NCBI GenBank assembly: GCA_026182355.1
Contig: JAPFBL010000102.1
Location: forward strand, 628,501 to 692,500
DNA length: 64,000 bases
Reading direction: 5' to 3'
Source: Hermatobates lingyangjiaoensis
Taxonomy: Eukaryota; Arthropoda; Insecta; Hemiptera; Hermatobatidae
Shown: one piece after another, positions 51,985 through 61,534 of the stretch
Numbering within the stretch: position 1 is the stretch's first letter
How the letters are laid out: each line of letters opens with the position of its first letter
Translations under genes and position numbers: made by a program
The notes under the pieces: generated by a model
Told to the model about the DNA's origin: nothing
Database searches by the model: none
Seen by the model: the letters and a program-made list of their open reading frames with translations, nothing else

Positions 51985-52835
51985 AATGTAGAATAATAAA
52001 ATAGAGAAAAATTTCTTTATCCACATTTAGCTTTGTTTGTCCCCTCCGGATAGTATTTTACGATGCACAGTTCTTGTTTAATTATGAAAAATATATCCAG
52101 AATTTTATTTCATTCACATGGAGTGTGAAGTTTATTACTTTTGAATTACTATTTTCTTGTTTCAATTACTTCAAACAAATTATGTTTATTAATATAATGG
52201 ATTATTAACATTAATAAGCAGTAGTAGTTGAAATAGTTATCAAAATCAACAGTAATTTTGAATAACCATTGAATTCTAAGTCGCTAAATGAAATGATAGT
52301 TGTTTCATTAGGTAGATTTTGAGCAGAAGTGCTATAAGAGATTTGATTAGACCATGTATATTAGGAGAAGAGAACATTCATCCAGTCTAGAGTGAATATT
52401 AAAGCCAGGGTAAAACCAATAAACAGGGCAAACTGTGACGACGTTGCAGTTTAATGGACGATCTAAGCCGGAGAACTCTCTGCCTTGTATTCATATCTGT
52501 TTGGAACAGCTCTCTTTGCCTAATAGCCGACCCTTCACCTGCTCTTGTTTCCATATTCCCCCTCCCCTCTCTCCCACAATCACTTAACTAGTGCCCTAAC
52601 CTGTGCCAGTTCTCATTACTACATCTACCGACTCCTACTTCCATTACTAACTCAAAATGCAAAACTAATGTCATTAATACCCGAGCAGTTTTCGTTTCCA
52701 GTTCTAATAACTCAAATACAGTCTTGTCTTTCTCTATTATCTACTGAGTGGTTTAGTTTAGTTTACTTAACAGTTATCTACATAAAGAAAACCATAAACG
52801 TTATTATATATAAGATTGCTAAAAATAGTTGGTAC
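51985..52835. other. AT-rich DNA, no gene seen
   Basis: CT-richer around 52480-52740. A 102-codon frame (52545-52853) runs into (TA)n and has no motif; not called. Confidence 0.4.
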
Positions 52836-52849
52836 ATATATATATATAT

Positions 52850-52990
52850 ATGAAACACTTTAAACGAAGATAACAGCGAGATATAAGCAGGCATTAGTCA
52901 CTTATATATTTCAATGATCATTGAAATATAGAAGTGAGTTATACCTGTCTCTATCTCTGTTTTATCTTCATTTAAACTGTTTTTTTCATT
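52850..52990. mobile_element. AUAU-type fold-back, core lost
   Basis: GAAACACTTTAAACGAAGATAACAGCGAGATATAAGCAGGCATTAG... CACTTATATATTTCAATGATCATTGAAATATAGAAGTGAGTTATACC ...TTTTATCTTCATTTAAACTGTTT. The inverted halves meet at TCAATGATCATTGA, where CUGANGA and stem II should be. (TA)n on both sides. Confidence 0.65.
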
Positions 52991-53012
52991 TATATATATA
53001 TATATATATATA

Positions 53013-53125
53013 TTGAATTTGATGGCAGATTCTGCGTTCACGGCTTTCTTACTTATAGCTTCTATTTTCCTTACAATATACTTTTGAGAAGGTGATAATT
53101 GCCAAAGCAAATTAGCAAACGACAT
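53013..53125 (-). pseudogene. PLE protein N-terminal fragment (inverted arm)
   Basis: From the Met at 53125: MSFANLLWQLSPSQKYIVRK then IEAISKKAVNAESAIKF, ending in (TA)n. Two substitutions relative to the direct arm. Closely parallels MSLGQMLWQLQPEERKIARR of the 28-kb copy in length and charge pattern, so the frame was once under selection in both families. Confidence 0.65.
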
Positions 53126-53202
53126 TCAGAAGGCTGGAAATGACCACTTCACTGGGGATAACCATATTTAATTAAACACTACACTAGATTAAACTAAGAT
53201 AA

Positions 53203-53234
53203 CAAACTTTCGGCCCCATGGGTCATTATCAGGT
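53203..53234 (-). ncRNA. Hammerhead-like motif, AGCU type (decayed)
   Basis: Minus strand CUGAUAA (G8 is A), extra U, stem II GACCC...GGGGCC, GAAAGUUU. The palindrome AGCU has become AGUU. Likely inactive. Confidence 0.5.
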
Positions 53235-53287
53235 TCTTAAACTACTTATATTAACTAAATATACATATTACTGACTACTGCATCATC

Positions 53288-53330
53288 AGAACCTGATGAT
53301 GACCCATGGGGCCGAAAGCTTGTTGTCTTA
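53288..53330 (+). ncRNA. Hammerhead-like motif, AGCU type, in PLE leader
   Basis: CTGATGA (53293-53299), extra T53300, stem II around CCC-AUG-GGG (53301-53313), GAAA (53314-53317), AGCT (53317-53320), T53321 as H17. About 3 bp of stem I (AAC with GTT). The coding start follows about 80 nt downstream. Confidence 0.7.
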
Positions 53331-53399
53331 GTTTAATCTAGTGTAGTGTTTAATTAAATATAGTTATCCCCAGTGAAGTGGTTATTTCCAGCCTTCTGA

Positions 53400-53550
53400 A
53401 TGTCGTTTGCTAGTTTGCTTTGGCAATTATCACCTTCTCAAAAGAAAATTGTAAGGAAAATAGAAGCTATAAGTAAGAAAGTCGTGAACGCAGAATCTGC
53501 CATCAAATTCAATAATATATGCTTGAAAGAGGACTTGCTGCCGAAATACA

Positions 53551-53560
<10 letters not shown>
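53400..53560 (+). pseudogene. PLE protein N-terminal fragment (direct arm)
   Basis: MSFASLLWQLSPSQKKIVRK, IEAISKKVVNAESAIKFNN, then ICLKEDLLPKYTNIY before (TA)n. FNNICL..DLLPKYTN is the segment that precedes the reverse transcriptase in PLE proteins, as I recall the family. The remainder is missing. Confidence 0.68.

Positions 53561-53582
<22 letters not shown>
53554..53582. repeat. (TA)n microsatellite
   Basis: TA run directly continuing the PLE coding piece after the codons for YTN. Confidence 0.95.
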
Positions 53583-53584
<2 letters not shown>

Positions 53585-53614
53585 TAGATAGATTGATATA
53601 TATTATATATACAT

Positions 53615-53790
53615 AAAAGGATTTCACATAAACACGTGAAATAACAATCAATGATCAAACCACAATAAGAAAATGGGAAAACAAGACCAAGTTGGATTTT
53701 TGACTCTGACGAAGACCGCTTGTTATGGTTGAAAGGTCTTAGTCTTGTTTTCCCATTTTCTTATTGTGGTTTGATCATTGATATATTATA
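53615..53790. mobile_element. Family A fold-back
   Basis: Left arm 53620-53690 (terminal hairpin to AAAACAAGACCAAG). Right arm 53690-53785 with core CTGACGA (53706-53712), extra A, stem II GACCG...TGGTT, GAAA (53731-53734), AGGTCT, T53740. GACT (53702-53705) can pair with AGTC (53741-53744). The palindrome has one mismatch. Confidence 0.8.
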
Positions 53791-53794
53791 TATA

Positions 53795-54995
53795 CGTGTA
53801 TAATAAGGTGTATATAATTTCTTTATATAGAAGAAATGATATACATTAACCACAATATGTGAATCTAAAAATTGCGTGATAGTTTTCTTCAGGTATTGAA
53901 AAAAAAAATTATGCTTACATGAAAATTTTTAGAAGCTATTGTCAGGTCTTTGGCTAAATAATTGTATGCAGCAATGAATGGTATAAATGTATACTAAATA
54001 AATACTTTTAGTATAAATTATACTAAACAAGTATGCGACTACGTTTTACTTTTTTACAACATCTTCAAGACTACAATATAAGAGGAAAGTCTTTAAATAT
54101 TTTTATAAAAGTGATGTATTTTAACATGGCGGTTATATAGGTATAAGTTATTACAGACAGTCTTACTTCATGGATACTGTGTTTCAGGAAAAAACAAAGT
54201 TAGAGAGCCACTATTAACATATTGTTACAACCTTAAAATATTGGATAAATATTTGTTAAAATAGATTTAATTTGGGGAGATAAAAATCTGTGTTGTGACT
54301 ATTCCACCTTTGTGACTACTAGTAATAAGGTAGTCATGAAAAATATTGTAAATTGGAGGTCACTGCTGGGTCCGGGCTTGAAGGATTATGATTTTTCATT
54401 ATATTTGATGGATAGCGCGATTTCAGAAAATAATCTTTAATATTGTATCTAAGTTCTAGGAGGTTATTTTTTGGTAGTCGAATATACATCGGTTTTGGGG
54501 TAGCCGTTTTTAGTATACGAGTCACGGGTATCTCGTTTATTGATGGAAAAGGGACTATTATCGCGAAAAAAGTCGACATAATGTGAAAAAATGTGCCTGA
54601 TATAGAGATAGATGGTGAATAAACAAAACAAGGTGAATATATTTTGGAAGGATACTAAGAAGAATGTTTAACACAGATTCACTATGTAGTTAAATGAAAA
54701 AATGTTGCGTATGTGTTGGTTTTATAGGACAAAAAAAAGTTGACAACAAACAAGGAAACATTGTTCCAACTTGGCCATGAGGGAAGAGTAAAATAGAGGG
54801 CCATTATTGTAGTTATTACAGTCCTATCGGCTTGAAGGCAATAACGATCATTGAACAGAGAACCATTGTCCTTGAATCCAATAGCTCTCTGTAATAAGAA
54901 AATTAGTAGATAGAATGAGGGGAAGAATTCTAGGGCCTGGGATATATCGCAGAACAGTCAAAAAACACGTATTACTGCAATAATACAGTCACTAT
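53795..54995. other. Intergenic DNA, no gene seen
   Basis: AT-rich. An 81-codon minus-strand frame (54334-54579) is unrecognised. Confidence 0.4.
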
Positions 54996-55005
54996 CCTCT
55001 ATTAT

Positions 55006-55372
55006 GCAAATGAATTGCTACAATATCCATATTTATAACAGGCTAGTGGCCATCTGTCTGTATGTCCGTGTGAGCTATATTTTTGCATAAGATTTCATAA
55101 TGCAAAATAAACATGAGCTTCTAATCTACTGAAGAAAATTCGAAAAAATAGACTACAACTGGTCTTCCTTATCAACTGAATGAAGTATTGGTTAATCACG
55201 ATTGCTACACTTCTATTCAAATGAATTGCTACATATCCATTACGGTAGTGGCCATCGTCTGTATTGAATATAGATTTCATAATGCTAAACATGAGCTTCT
55301 AATTACTGAAAAAATGACTAATGTCTTCCTTATCAACTGAATGAAGTATTGGTTAGTCAGATTGTAACTTTG
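55006..55372. repeat. Imperfect direct repeat, two copies of about 150-200 bp
   Basis: Copy 1 (about 55006-55205) and copy 2 (about 55219-55372) share AATGAATTGCTACA, ATATCCAT, TAGTGGCCATC, AGATTTCATAATGC, AAACATGAGCTTCTAAT and GTCTTCCTTATCAACTGAAT. Copy 2 is shorter through several deletions. Confidence 0.85.
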
Positions 55373-55374
55373 AT

Positions 55375-55465
55375 TATATGACCTAACACTTAACACTTGA
55401 TTAAATGATCTCAATGCTTAACACTTCATTAAATGACGTTAACACCTATCACTTGATTGAATATC
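55375..55465. repeat. About 30-bp repeat, three diverged copies
   Basis: AACACTTGATTAAATGA, AACACTTCATTAAATGACG and TATCACTTGATTGAAT at roughly 30-bp spacing. Confidence 0.7.
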
Positions 55466-55900
55466 CTTAGTTCCATTTCTTAATGTGGTTCAAACATATC
55501 CAAGTAGGAAATACATTCTATTGTTGTTTCTCTTAGGAATATTTACTGCAATTCTATGAAGGGCTATTACAGTTAAATACAGAAGGAGATGAGAAGATAT
55601 GTAAGAAATTTCGTGAGACATATTCTTTCTCATAATCAAGTAATTTAAAATTGTAAATATCAATTGAACAATTAAGCAATGAAGGACAGTTTTCTTTCAA
55701 TTATACTTGTATATTTTTTTGTTTACTTCTTTTCTTTAGAAATCTATTTAGCTACATAGTTTTTAACTTTTTTTGTTTGTTTCAGGTATGTGAAATTAAT
55801 TGACATCTTCTGTACTGTGAGTAAAATATTTCTAACAAAAATATTATTATTGGTGAATAACATTAACTGAGGTTCTTAGACTTTTGGTAATTTATGATCA

Positions 55901-56230
55901 TTAGGTTAGGTTAGGTTAGGTTGCAGTGGCAGTCCCACAGGGAACACACGTAGGCCAAGCATTGGCCCTTTGTGATACCACACAATGAATATTGATTCTA
56001 CAGTGGGAGTCCTAAATTTTGCCTAACTCAAATGTATTTAGAGTAGGGATCTTTAACGAGTACCTGACATCGTACAGGCTCGGGACCGACGGTTTAACGT
56101 CCTTCTCCGAGGGACGACGTGCTCAGATTTATTCACCTCCCGCGTTAATAAATCGAGGGCCAGGTGAGGATCGAACCCCGGTCCTATCAGTTCAGAGGTG
56201 AGCACGTAACCACTGAGCTAGCCTGGCCCC
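55901..56230 (-). mobile_element. Full-length tRNA-derived SINE with target duplication
   Basis: About 330 bp, nearly identical to 46832-47163. Tail (TTAGG)3-like at 55901-55915, head GGGGCCAGGCTAGCTCAGTGG (complement) at 56211-56230, B box near GGTTCGATCC at about 56170. Flanked by a perfect 16-bp duplication TAATTTATGATCATTA at 55888-55903 and 56231-56246, proof of target-primed insertion. A young insertion. Confidence 0.95.
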
Positions 56231-56249
56231 TAATTTATGATCATTACTA

Positions 56250-56440
56250 TTAGAAGATTTATTATTCTCTTATTAACATATATTTCTGCCATGGTGCTGG
56301 AGCGATATCATTATTATAACCACAACATAAATTGCACTCGTGATCAAAAGATACGTGTAAAGACAACACTTCTAAATACAGACACATTGCTGTAGTTTAT
56401 ATTATAAATACACAAGTAAACAAAATGAATAAAGTGACAT

Positions 56441-56477
<37 letters not shown>

Positions 56478-56625
56478 CCTCATTAAATATCTTACCAACA
56501 TTAAGTTTAGTATGTTTCCTACATACCTTTTCAAGATTTCGAATGCTACTTTTCCATCTTTGTGGTATCATATAAATTAACTCACCGATTTTTTTTTTAT
56601 GTTTAAATGTATTTTCCATATTACA
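56250..56625. other. AT-rich DNA with (TA)n at 56442-56471
   Basis: Only the TA microsatellite is recognisable. Confidence 0.5.
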
Positions 56626-56629
56626 CAGG

Positions 56630-56665
56630 TCCGACGTTTCGGTCTACGTTGACCATTCTCAAGGA
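56630..56665 (-). ncRNA. Hammerhead-like motif, ACGU type
   Basis: Minus strand UUGAGAA, extra U, perfect stem II GGUC...GACC, GAAA, ACGU, C as H17, then GGACC. Core differs at C3 and G8 (UUGAGAA). Confidence 0.55.
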
Positions 56666-56954
56666 TTCTTTATACAAGGTTTTTTTTTTACAATTCTAAT
56701 AAATACTTATTTACAATAACAATTACTTCTATGAAACATAACTAATAATAAAATATACTTTTAAAACCACTACCTTAATAAACATGAGTAACAGGTTTGT
56801 TACAAAATTCCCTACATGAACTTTTACACAAGATTATTTAAATCACTATATAGTTATTTTTCACGAATGTAACTTTAAAATTCTGGAAAAACAACTGGAC
56901 TGATCATTAAGGTTCGGCTTCTTTTCCTTTATACATAATGATTAAATTGTGTGC

Positions 56955-57032
56955 AGCCTCGTGTGATGTTGTTGGCAAGATATTTAATGAGGTATGTTTA
57001 AAAGAAGGTCTGCTCCCAAAGTATACCAATAT
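56955..57032 (+). pseudogene. PLE protein N-terminal fragment
   Basis: In frame: CAASCDVVGKIFNEVCLKEG then LLPKYTNIY, running into (TA)n at 57032. The FNEVCLKEGLLPKYTN segment is the same as FNNICLKEDLLPKYTN at 53500, from a third PLE family. Confidence 0.65.
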
Positions 57033-57051
57033 ATATATATATATATATATA
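57032..57051. repeat. (TA)n microsatellite
   Basis: TA run directly after the PLE YTN codons. Confidence 0.9.
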
Positions 57052-57094
57052 TGAAAAAAGTATCAACCGTGAAGTAGAAACAAAATGAAAGTTT

Positions 57095-57190
57095 ATCAGC
57101 ACTCGGTCAGTCCTTCAGGTTCAAATTAAACTCGCATTGCCAACGTTTCGGTTTTTATTGAAAACCTTTTTCATAGGCAGAAGTACAAAT
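57095..57190 (-). mobile_element. Family C (ACGU) element arm
   Basis: Minus-strand core at 57139-57180: CUAUGAA, stem II GGUUUUC...AAAAACC-like, GAAA, ACGU, U, GGCAAUGCGAG. Flank CTTCAGGTTCAAATTAAACTCGCATTG matches 15360. Confidence 0.7.
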
Positions 57191-57400
57191 TTTACCCAAG
57201 TTTCGTATATTTGGAGTAGGCATCATTAGTGAATACCTGACATCCTGAAGGTTTGGAATCGACGAGTTAATGTCCTCTCTGAGGAACAACTTACACAGAT
57301 ATTGTTTTTTCACCCACATAAATAAATCGAGGGTCAGAGTTGGTATTGCACACTAGATCTATCGCGACTACATCTGCCACTGGAATACCATGGGCTCTAA
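57190..57400 (-). mobile_element. tRNA-derived SINE, truncated and diverged
   Basis: ACCCAAGTTTCGTATATTTGGAGTAGG, ATCATTAGTGAATACCTGACATC, GTCCTCTCTGAGGAACAAC, CACATAAATAAATCGAGGGTCAG, and a head remnant near GCCACTGGAATACCATGGGC. Fused directly to the family C arm. Confidence 0.7.
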
Positions 57401-57617
57401 GTGAATAAATAAGGAAATACAGTAAGAAATTTATATGAATATATATTAGATACTCTGAAAACAGAAGGACACACAAATGGACCAAGATATTAGGACTCAC
57501 TTCAATATTAAAGTATCCCTTCTTTATTAGGATTAATTTATTACAGAAACAATAATTTTTTTTTATATTTAAATTCAACATTCAAAACCATAGTAGGAAA
57601 TCAAAAATTTACTGTTG

Positions 57618-57670
57618 ATTGGTCGTTAATTTTTATTTCACTTGTTTTTTTGTGAAATCTCGTTACATAT
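57618..57670 (+). mobile_element. Family A terminal fragment
   Basis: TTGGTCGTTAATTTTTATTTCACTTG...TTTTTGTGAAATCTCG; diverged terminal hairpin only. Confidence 0.5.
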
Positions 57671-57674
57671 CACA

Positions 57675-58905
57675 TCAAAAAAAAAATATGATATTAATAT
57701 TATTCCTGGGTAAAGATGTGATCAGCCAGTATATCGTAAATAGAAATATGATATCATTTTTGATAAAGATATCAGAAATGATTAATAATTATGAGATATC
57801 GTAATGTTTTTATCATCAATTTATTTAGTATCGTAGAAAAAAATTATAATTTAAATTATGTTTAATTAATTGATGACTATAATACTGATTAGAAGGCTGT
57901 TATACATTGAAAAGACTAATATTAATAGAAGCGAACTGAAAATTACTTTCAAAAAGTAGTAAAGGCATAAAATATGAATTATGCATCGATAAGGAGAGTA
58001 AAGATGGAGTTTGGAAGTAGCCTAACGAGGTGGGTAGTTATCGAGATGTCGGATAATAAATCGCATCTCTTCCAGCCAGGTGTAGCAGGAGACATTAGAG
58101 TTTATTGATAACGCTAGTGATAGGATTCTAATTTCATTAGGAGACGGAAATTGGAGGGCTGATCATGAATCGTGCAAAGCATAACAACCTCTACTAAATT
58201 CCCTTACCAAATCCTAAAGCTAACCCTCTCCCTCTCCTGGTCTTCTCCGTATAAACTGTTATACTCCCTTTAATACTACGAAATGGATTAAATTTCTAAA
58301 AGTGTTTGCCTTTAAAAAAAAAACCTATAATTTGAGAGAAAGAGCAAGTTAGGGATTTTGTCTAAGTAAAATCCCTTGTACTTTAGTAGGTGGATGTATT
58401 AAAAGGGCCTAGGGACAGAAGGGACAGTTACTTTTCATTTCAAGACAATTACTGTCACGACATTTTTCACGGCCTAGTTCTTCAGATTACCTTAATAAGC
58501 GCTAGCCGAGGACATTCGTCTTCGACAGTCCTGATTCAACCTGACCTACGATATTAAAACTCTAATATCCTTTCCACCTAAACTTCCCTTAATTTATTAC
58601 TTTCCTTCGAACACTTTATCGGTACAAATTTACTCCTTTGCTCACAAAATGATAATAATAATCTCACCATATACCCAATATGGTTAAGTTTGATAAAGAA
58701 TAACAATAGACAATACATGCCTACTTTTTTTTTATATTATTATAAAAATTAATAATTAACTATTGAATGGTAACAAAATATCTTCATATTTAATTATTTT
58801 ATATCACAAAGTGTATATCCCCCTGAATAAATATAAACTTCATCAAAAATGAACAATAAATGATGAAAACAGGAAACTGAATAAACACAAGCTATAGGTT
58901 TACAC
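57675..58905. other. Intergenic DNA, no gene seen
   Basis: GC-richer between 58000 and 58560, with no frame or family motif. The rest AT-rich. Confidence 0.4.
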
Positions 58906-58913
58906 GATTACAG

Positions 58914-59070
58914 TCTAAAATTTTCGTTTTAACTGTCCTAATGCTGTAGAACAGTGACACGACAGCCCTCCACTAGAACGAAAGCTGTATGTGTCCACTG
59001 TCGGTCAACCAAAGAACTGTGTCTTCCCACTTTTCTACCTCTGACGATGGTTAAACCGAAAATTTAAGAC
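58914..59070. mobile_element. AAUU-type inverted element
   Basis: Minus-strand remnant at 58914-58943 (AUUAGGA, C, AGUUAAAAC, GAAAAUUUUAGACUG) and plus-strand core at 59039-59070. The inverted arms are short and diverged. Confidence 0.6.
59039..59070 (+). ncRNA. Hammerhead-like motif, AAUU type
   Basis: CTGACGA (59041-59047), extra T, perfect stem II GGTT-A-AACC (59049-59057), GAAA (59058-59061), palindrome AATT (59061-59064), T59065 as H17, AAGACC. All core bases intact; the 1-nt stem II loop is unusually small. Confidence 0.65.
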
Positions 59071-59284
59071 CGTTATTGGGTAGACGTATTGTTTTTGTTA
59101 AATTAGTTTCCTTTATATAGATATATGTTAGAGAGTAGACAGCAAATCTACTTCTAATGAAACAGTATTAAAATTTACAGTAGTTTATTGACCACTCTTC
59201 TGCTGGTTACCTCCAGTTTGCGTACTACTTTATGCTGTATTATAGCCAACTCAGTGTAAAATACTGCGAGAATTAGAGACAACG

Positions 59285-59325
59285 AGCAAAAGGGTAGTTA
59301 CTGAAGAAACTGCTGCAAAATTTGG

Positions 59326-59330
<5 letters not shown>
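59285..59330 (+). pseudogene. PLE protein N-terminal fragment, short
   Basis: Reads TSKRVVTEETAAKFGNIYI into (TA)n, matching KKVVNAE-AAKFNNI of the better copies. Fourth locus where the frame breaks at FNNI into TA. Confidence 0.5.

Positions 59331-59360
<30 letters not shown>
59327..59360. repeat. (TA)n microsatellite
   Basis: TA run continuing from the PLE fragment. Confidence 0.95.
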
Positions 59361-59361
<1 letters not shown>

Positions 59362-59505
59362 TTCAAATAAACTGTGATACATAGAAAGAAACGTAACATA
59401 GGCCATAGGCAATGAGAGTTTGATTGGAAGTGGAAGAAGCTGACCGCATCCCGATTTATCATTTTTATATTATATATCTGTCCTACTGTCGACAATTCAT
59501 GACTG

Positions 59506-59530
59506 TTATATATATATATATATAAATATA

Positions 59531-59580
<50 letters not shown>
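59506..59580. repeat. (TA)n microsatellite, interrupted
   Basis: About 75 bp of TA with a few AAT/TTA interruptions, bordering a family A element. Confidence 0.95.
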
Positions 59581-59581
<1 letters not shown>

Positions 59582-59582
<1 letters not shown>

Positions 59583-59770
59583 CACATGAACACGTGAAAT
59601 AAGAATCAATGATCAAACCACAATAAGAAATGGGAAAACAAGAGTAAGATCTTTTCAACCGTTAGAAGCGGTTTTCGTCAGAGTCAAATCTCATGTCAAT
59701 TGCGATTTAGCTCTAATGAAGAACACTTCTAACGGTTGAATGATTTTAGCTCTATTTCTCATTACTTACT
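59582..59770. mobile_element. Family A fold-back, diverged right arm
   Basis: Left part: CACGTGAAATAAGAATCAATG to a minus-strand core at 59645-59684 with CUGACGA, extra A, stem II ACCGC...GCGGUU-like, GAAAAGAUCU. Right part: CTAATGAAGAACACTTCTAACGGTTGAATGATTTTAGC, a degraded plus-strand core. Confidence 0.7.
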
Positions 59771-60010
59771 GTGGTTTGGACATTGATAAATAAATGCATT
59801 TATTTCGTAAAATATAAAAATTGAAATAGGGAATTTCGAAATTGAATGGTCATAGCCTTTTTTCTCATTACTTACTGTGGTTTGGACGTTGATAAATATA
59901 TGTATTTATTTCGTAAAATATAAAAATTGAAATAGGGAATTTCGAAATTGAATGATCATAGCCTTTTTTCTCATTACATACTGTGCTTTGGACGTTAATA
60001 AATATATGTA
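59745..60010. repeat. About 103-bp tandem repeat, 2.5 copies
   Basis: Unit TTTCTCATTACTTACTGTGG, TTTGGACGTTGATAAATA, ATTTCGTAAAATATAAAAATTG and AAATAGGGAATTTCGAAATTG, starting near 59753, 59856 and 59960. It arose from the distal part of the adjacent family A element (TGTGGTTTGGACATTGAT). Confidence 0.85.
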
Positions 60011-60014
60011 TATA

Positions 60015-61255
60015 TCGTAAAAATATATCCTAATATATAAAACTTTGAATAAGGATATTCGAAATGAACAGATTTATCCCTACGATATATAATGAATTTC
60101 ATATGATGTTTAATTAATAATAGAAACTTCTGCCTGATCCGTTAATACGTATATTTTATTTCATATCAATAATTTTATTTTTTATACATTTTCTGATTTT
60201 ATTCTTTTATGATTTTTTCAGCCATTGTAATGCTAAATTGACTAACCGTCTTTTCAGTTTTGTTATTGGTTTATATATATTATTAGTTTGATAGCTAATT
60301 TGTCGTCTAGTAAGATATCTGTATTTCTGTTTCTTTCCAGTTTTGTGGGCTGCTTATTGACAGATGATGTCATATTTCTTTCAAAACTATTTGAGGTGTA
60401 GGCGATCCGGTTTGTAATCCATGCGATTACTATCTAGATGATGGTAAAAACCGATTCTAGTGCCTTTGGCATTCTGATGTAAACTGGTCCTAACAGAAAA
60501 AATGCTTTGTCAAGTCTGAAAAACTAAATTTAGAGCAATGAGAATTATTCAAGAACAAGGTAAAATTAAATTGCGTTTAAGAAGTCACAATGAGAATTAT
60601 TCAATAACATGATAAACTTAAATTGTGTTTAAAGAAGTCAATAAACATGCACACATTATTGAATAAGAAAAGCTGAAAGGTTCATGGAGAATTCTTTAAA
60701 TATGGATTTGTCAAAATTACTTCATTTAACTAAAGCTTTCAAATGATTTCAAAAAATAAGAATTTGGATTTAGTTCAATATATGTAATATATATTTGTAT
60801 AACAGTTCTTGGAAACTGTATTACTGGTAATATATGGAATTTGTATTTTTTTAAGATAATTTAATATTTTTAGATGCATTTACTGTTTAATTTTAGAAGC
60901 TCTCGTTTATATTTTGAACACGCCAGCACCTTTTATTATAAACATCTGCTTAGTAGAGTATGATAATTTTCTATAATTTTCTGCCATAATAATATCAAAT
61001 ATATCTAGAGAAAATGCAGTTTTAAGAACTGGTTAATATTTCAAAACGTCTTACTATATTTTTTACGTTTGATTTTGGCTAAATAATAGAAGCGAACCAG
61101 ATTTTAGACAAGAAACCCAGCATGAATAGGTAAATATCAGGAGTTAACAGAATTTTGTGAACTGCTTGTAGAAGAACCGTCAAACAGGATTCAGGAAAAA
61201 ACTGGAAATTAATCTACAATCTTTAGAACCAAATATTTGGTGACAAGTAAACCTT
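60015..61255. other. AT-rich DNA; short direct repeat at 60535-60640
   Basis: AATGAGAATTATTCAA-AACA then AAATTGCGTTTAAGAAGTCA occurs twice (about 60538 and 60588). Otherwise nothing recognised. Confidence 0.5.
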
Positions 61256-61315
61256 ACAAGGCTTATATATATATATATCATGATTTGTTTTCTTGACCCA
61301 ATATTTATATGATGT

Positions 61316-61500
61316 AATTTTTTTTTTTGAGGTTTGAGGTCGAATGATTTTAAACTAGTCCTTTTGCCGACGTTTCGACATATATTTATGTCATCTTCAG
61401 GGCTACAACATGATGTTTTTACAATTAGCACTACCAAATATTAGTAATAGTAGTGCTAATTGTAAAAGGACTAGTTTAAAATCATTCGACCTCAAACCTC

Positions 61501-61517
<17 letters not shown>
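61316..61517. mobile_element. PLE-type fold-back, ACGU family, one core
   Basis: TTGAGGTTTGAGGTCGAATGATTTTAAACTAGTCC at the left and its complement at 61468-61503. The centre is a further palindrome TTACAATTAGCACTACC...AGTAGTGCTAATTGTAA (61419-61465). The right arm stops before the core. (TA)n at both outer sides (61262-61279 and 61516-61532). Confidence 0.88.
61367..61402 (-). ncRNA. Hammerhead-like motif, ACGU type
   Basis: Minus strand CUGAAGA (complement of 61394-61400), extra U, perfect 5-bp stem II GACAU...AUGUC (61377-61392), GAAA, ACGU (61370-61373), C as H17, GGC. All core bases intact: one of the best copies. Confidence 0.75.
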
Positions 61518-61533
<16 letters not shown>

Positions 61534-61534
61534 C

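Larger units (their letters stand above)
53013..53515. mobile_element. Penelope-like fold-back with two protein N-termini
   Basis: Arms of about 230 bp, each containing, from the centre outwards, an AGCU-type hammerhead-like core, a leader of about 80-100 nt, a start codon and an N-terminal coding piece that runs into (TA)n. Spacer 53242-53287 has no GIY-YIG coding, unlike the 28.3-kb locus. Confidence 0.88.

Noticed and set aside
53013..53515. Fold-back arms as terminal inverted repeats of a DNA transposon
   Set aside because: Arms contain a leader, start codon and PLE-like N-terminus, there is no transposase, and borders are (TA)n instead of a fixed target duplication.
55901..56230. Reading the SINE head as a functional tRNA gene
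   Set aside because: A and B boxes are present but no complete cloverleaf was evident, and the unit carries a SINE body, tail and target duplication.
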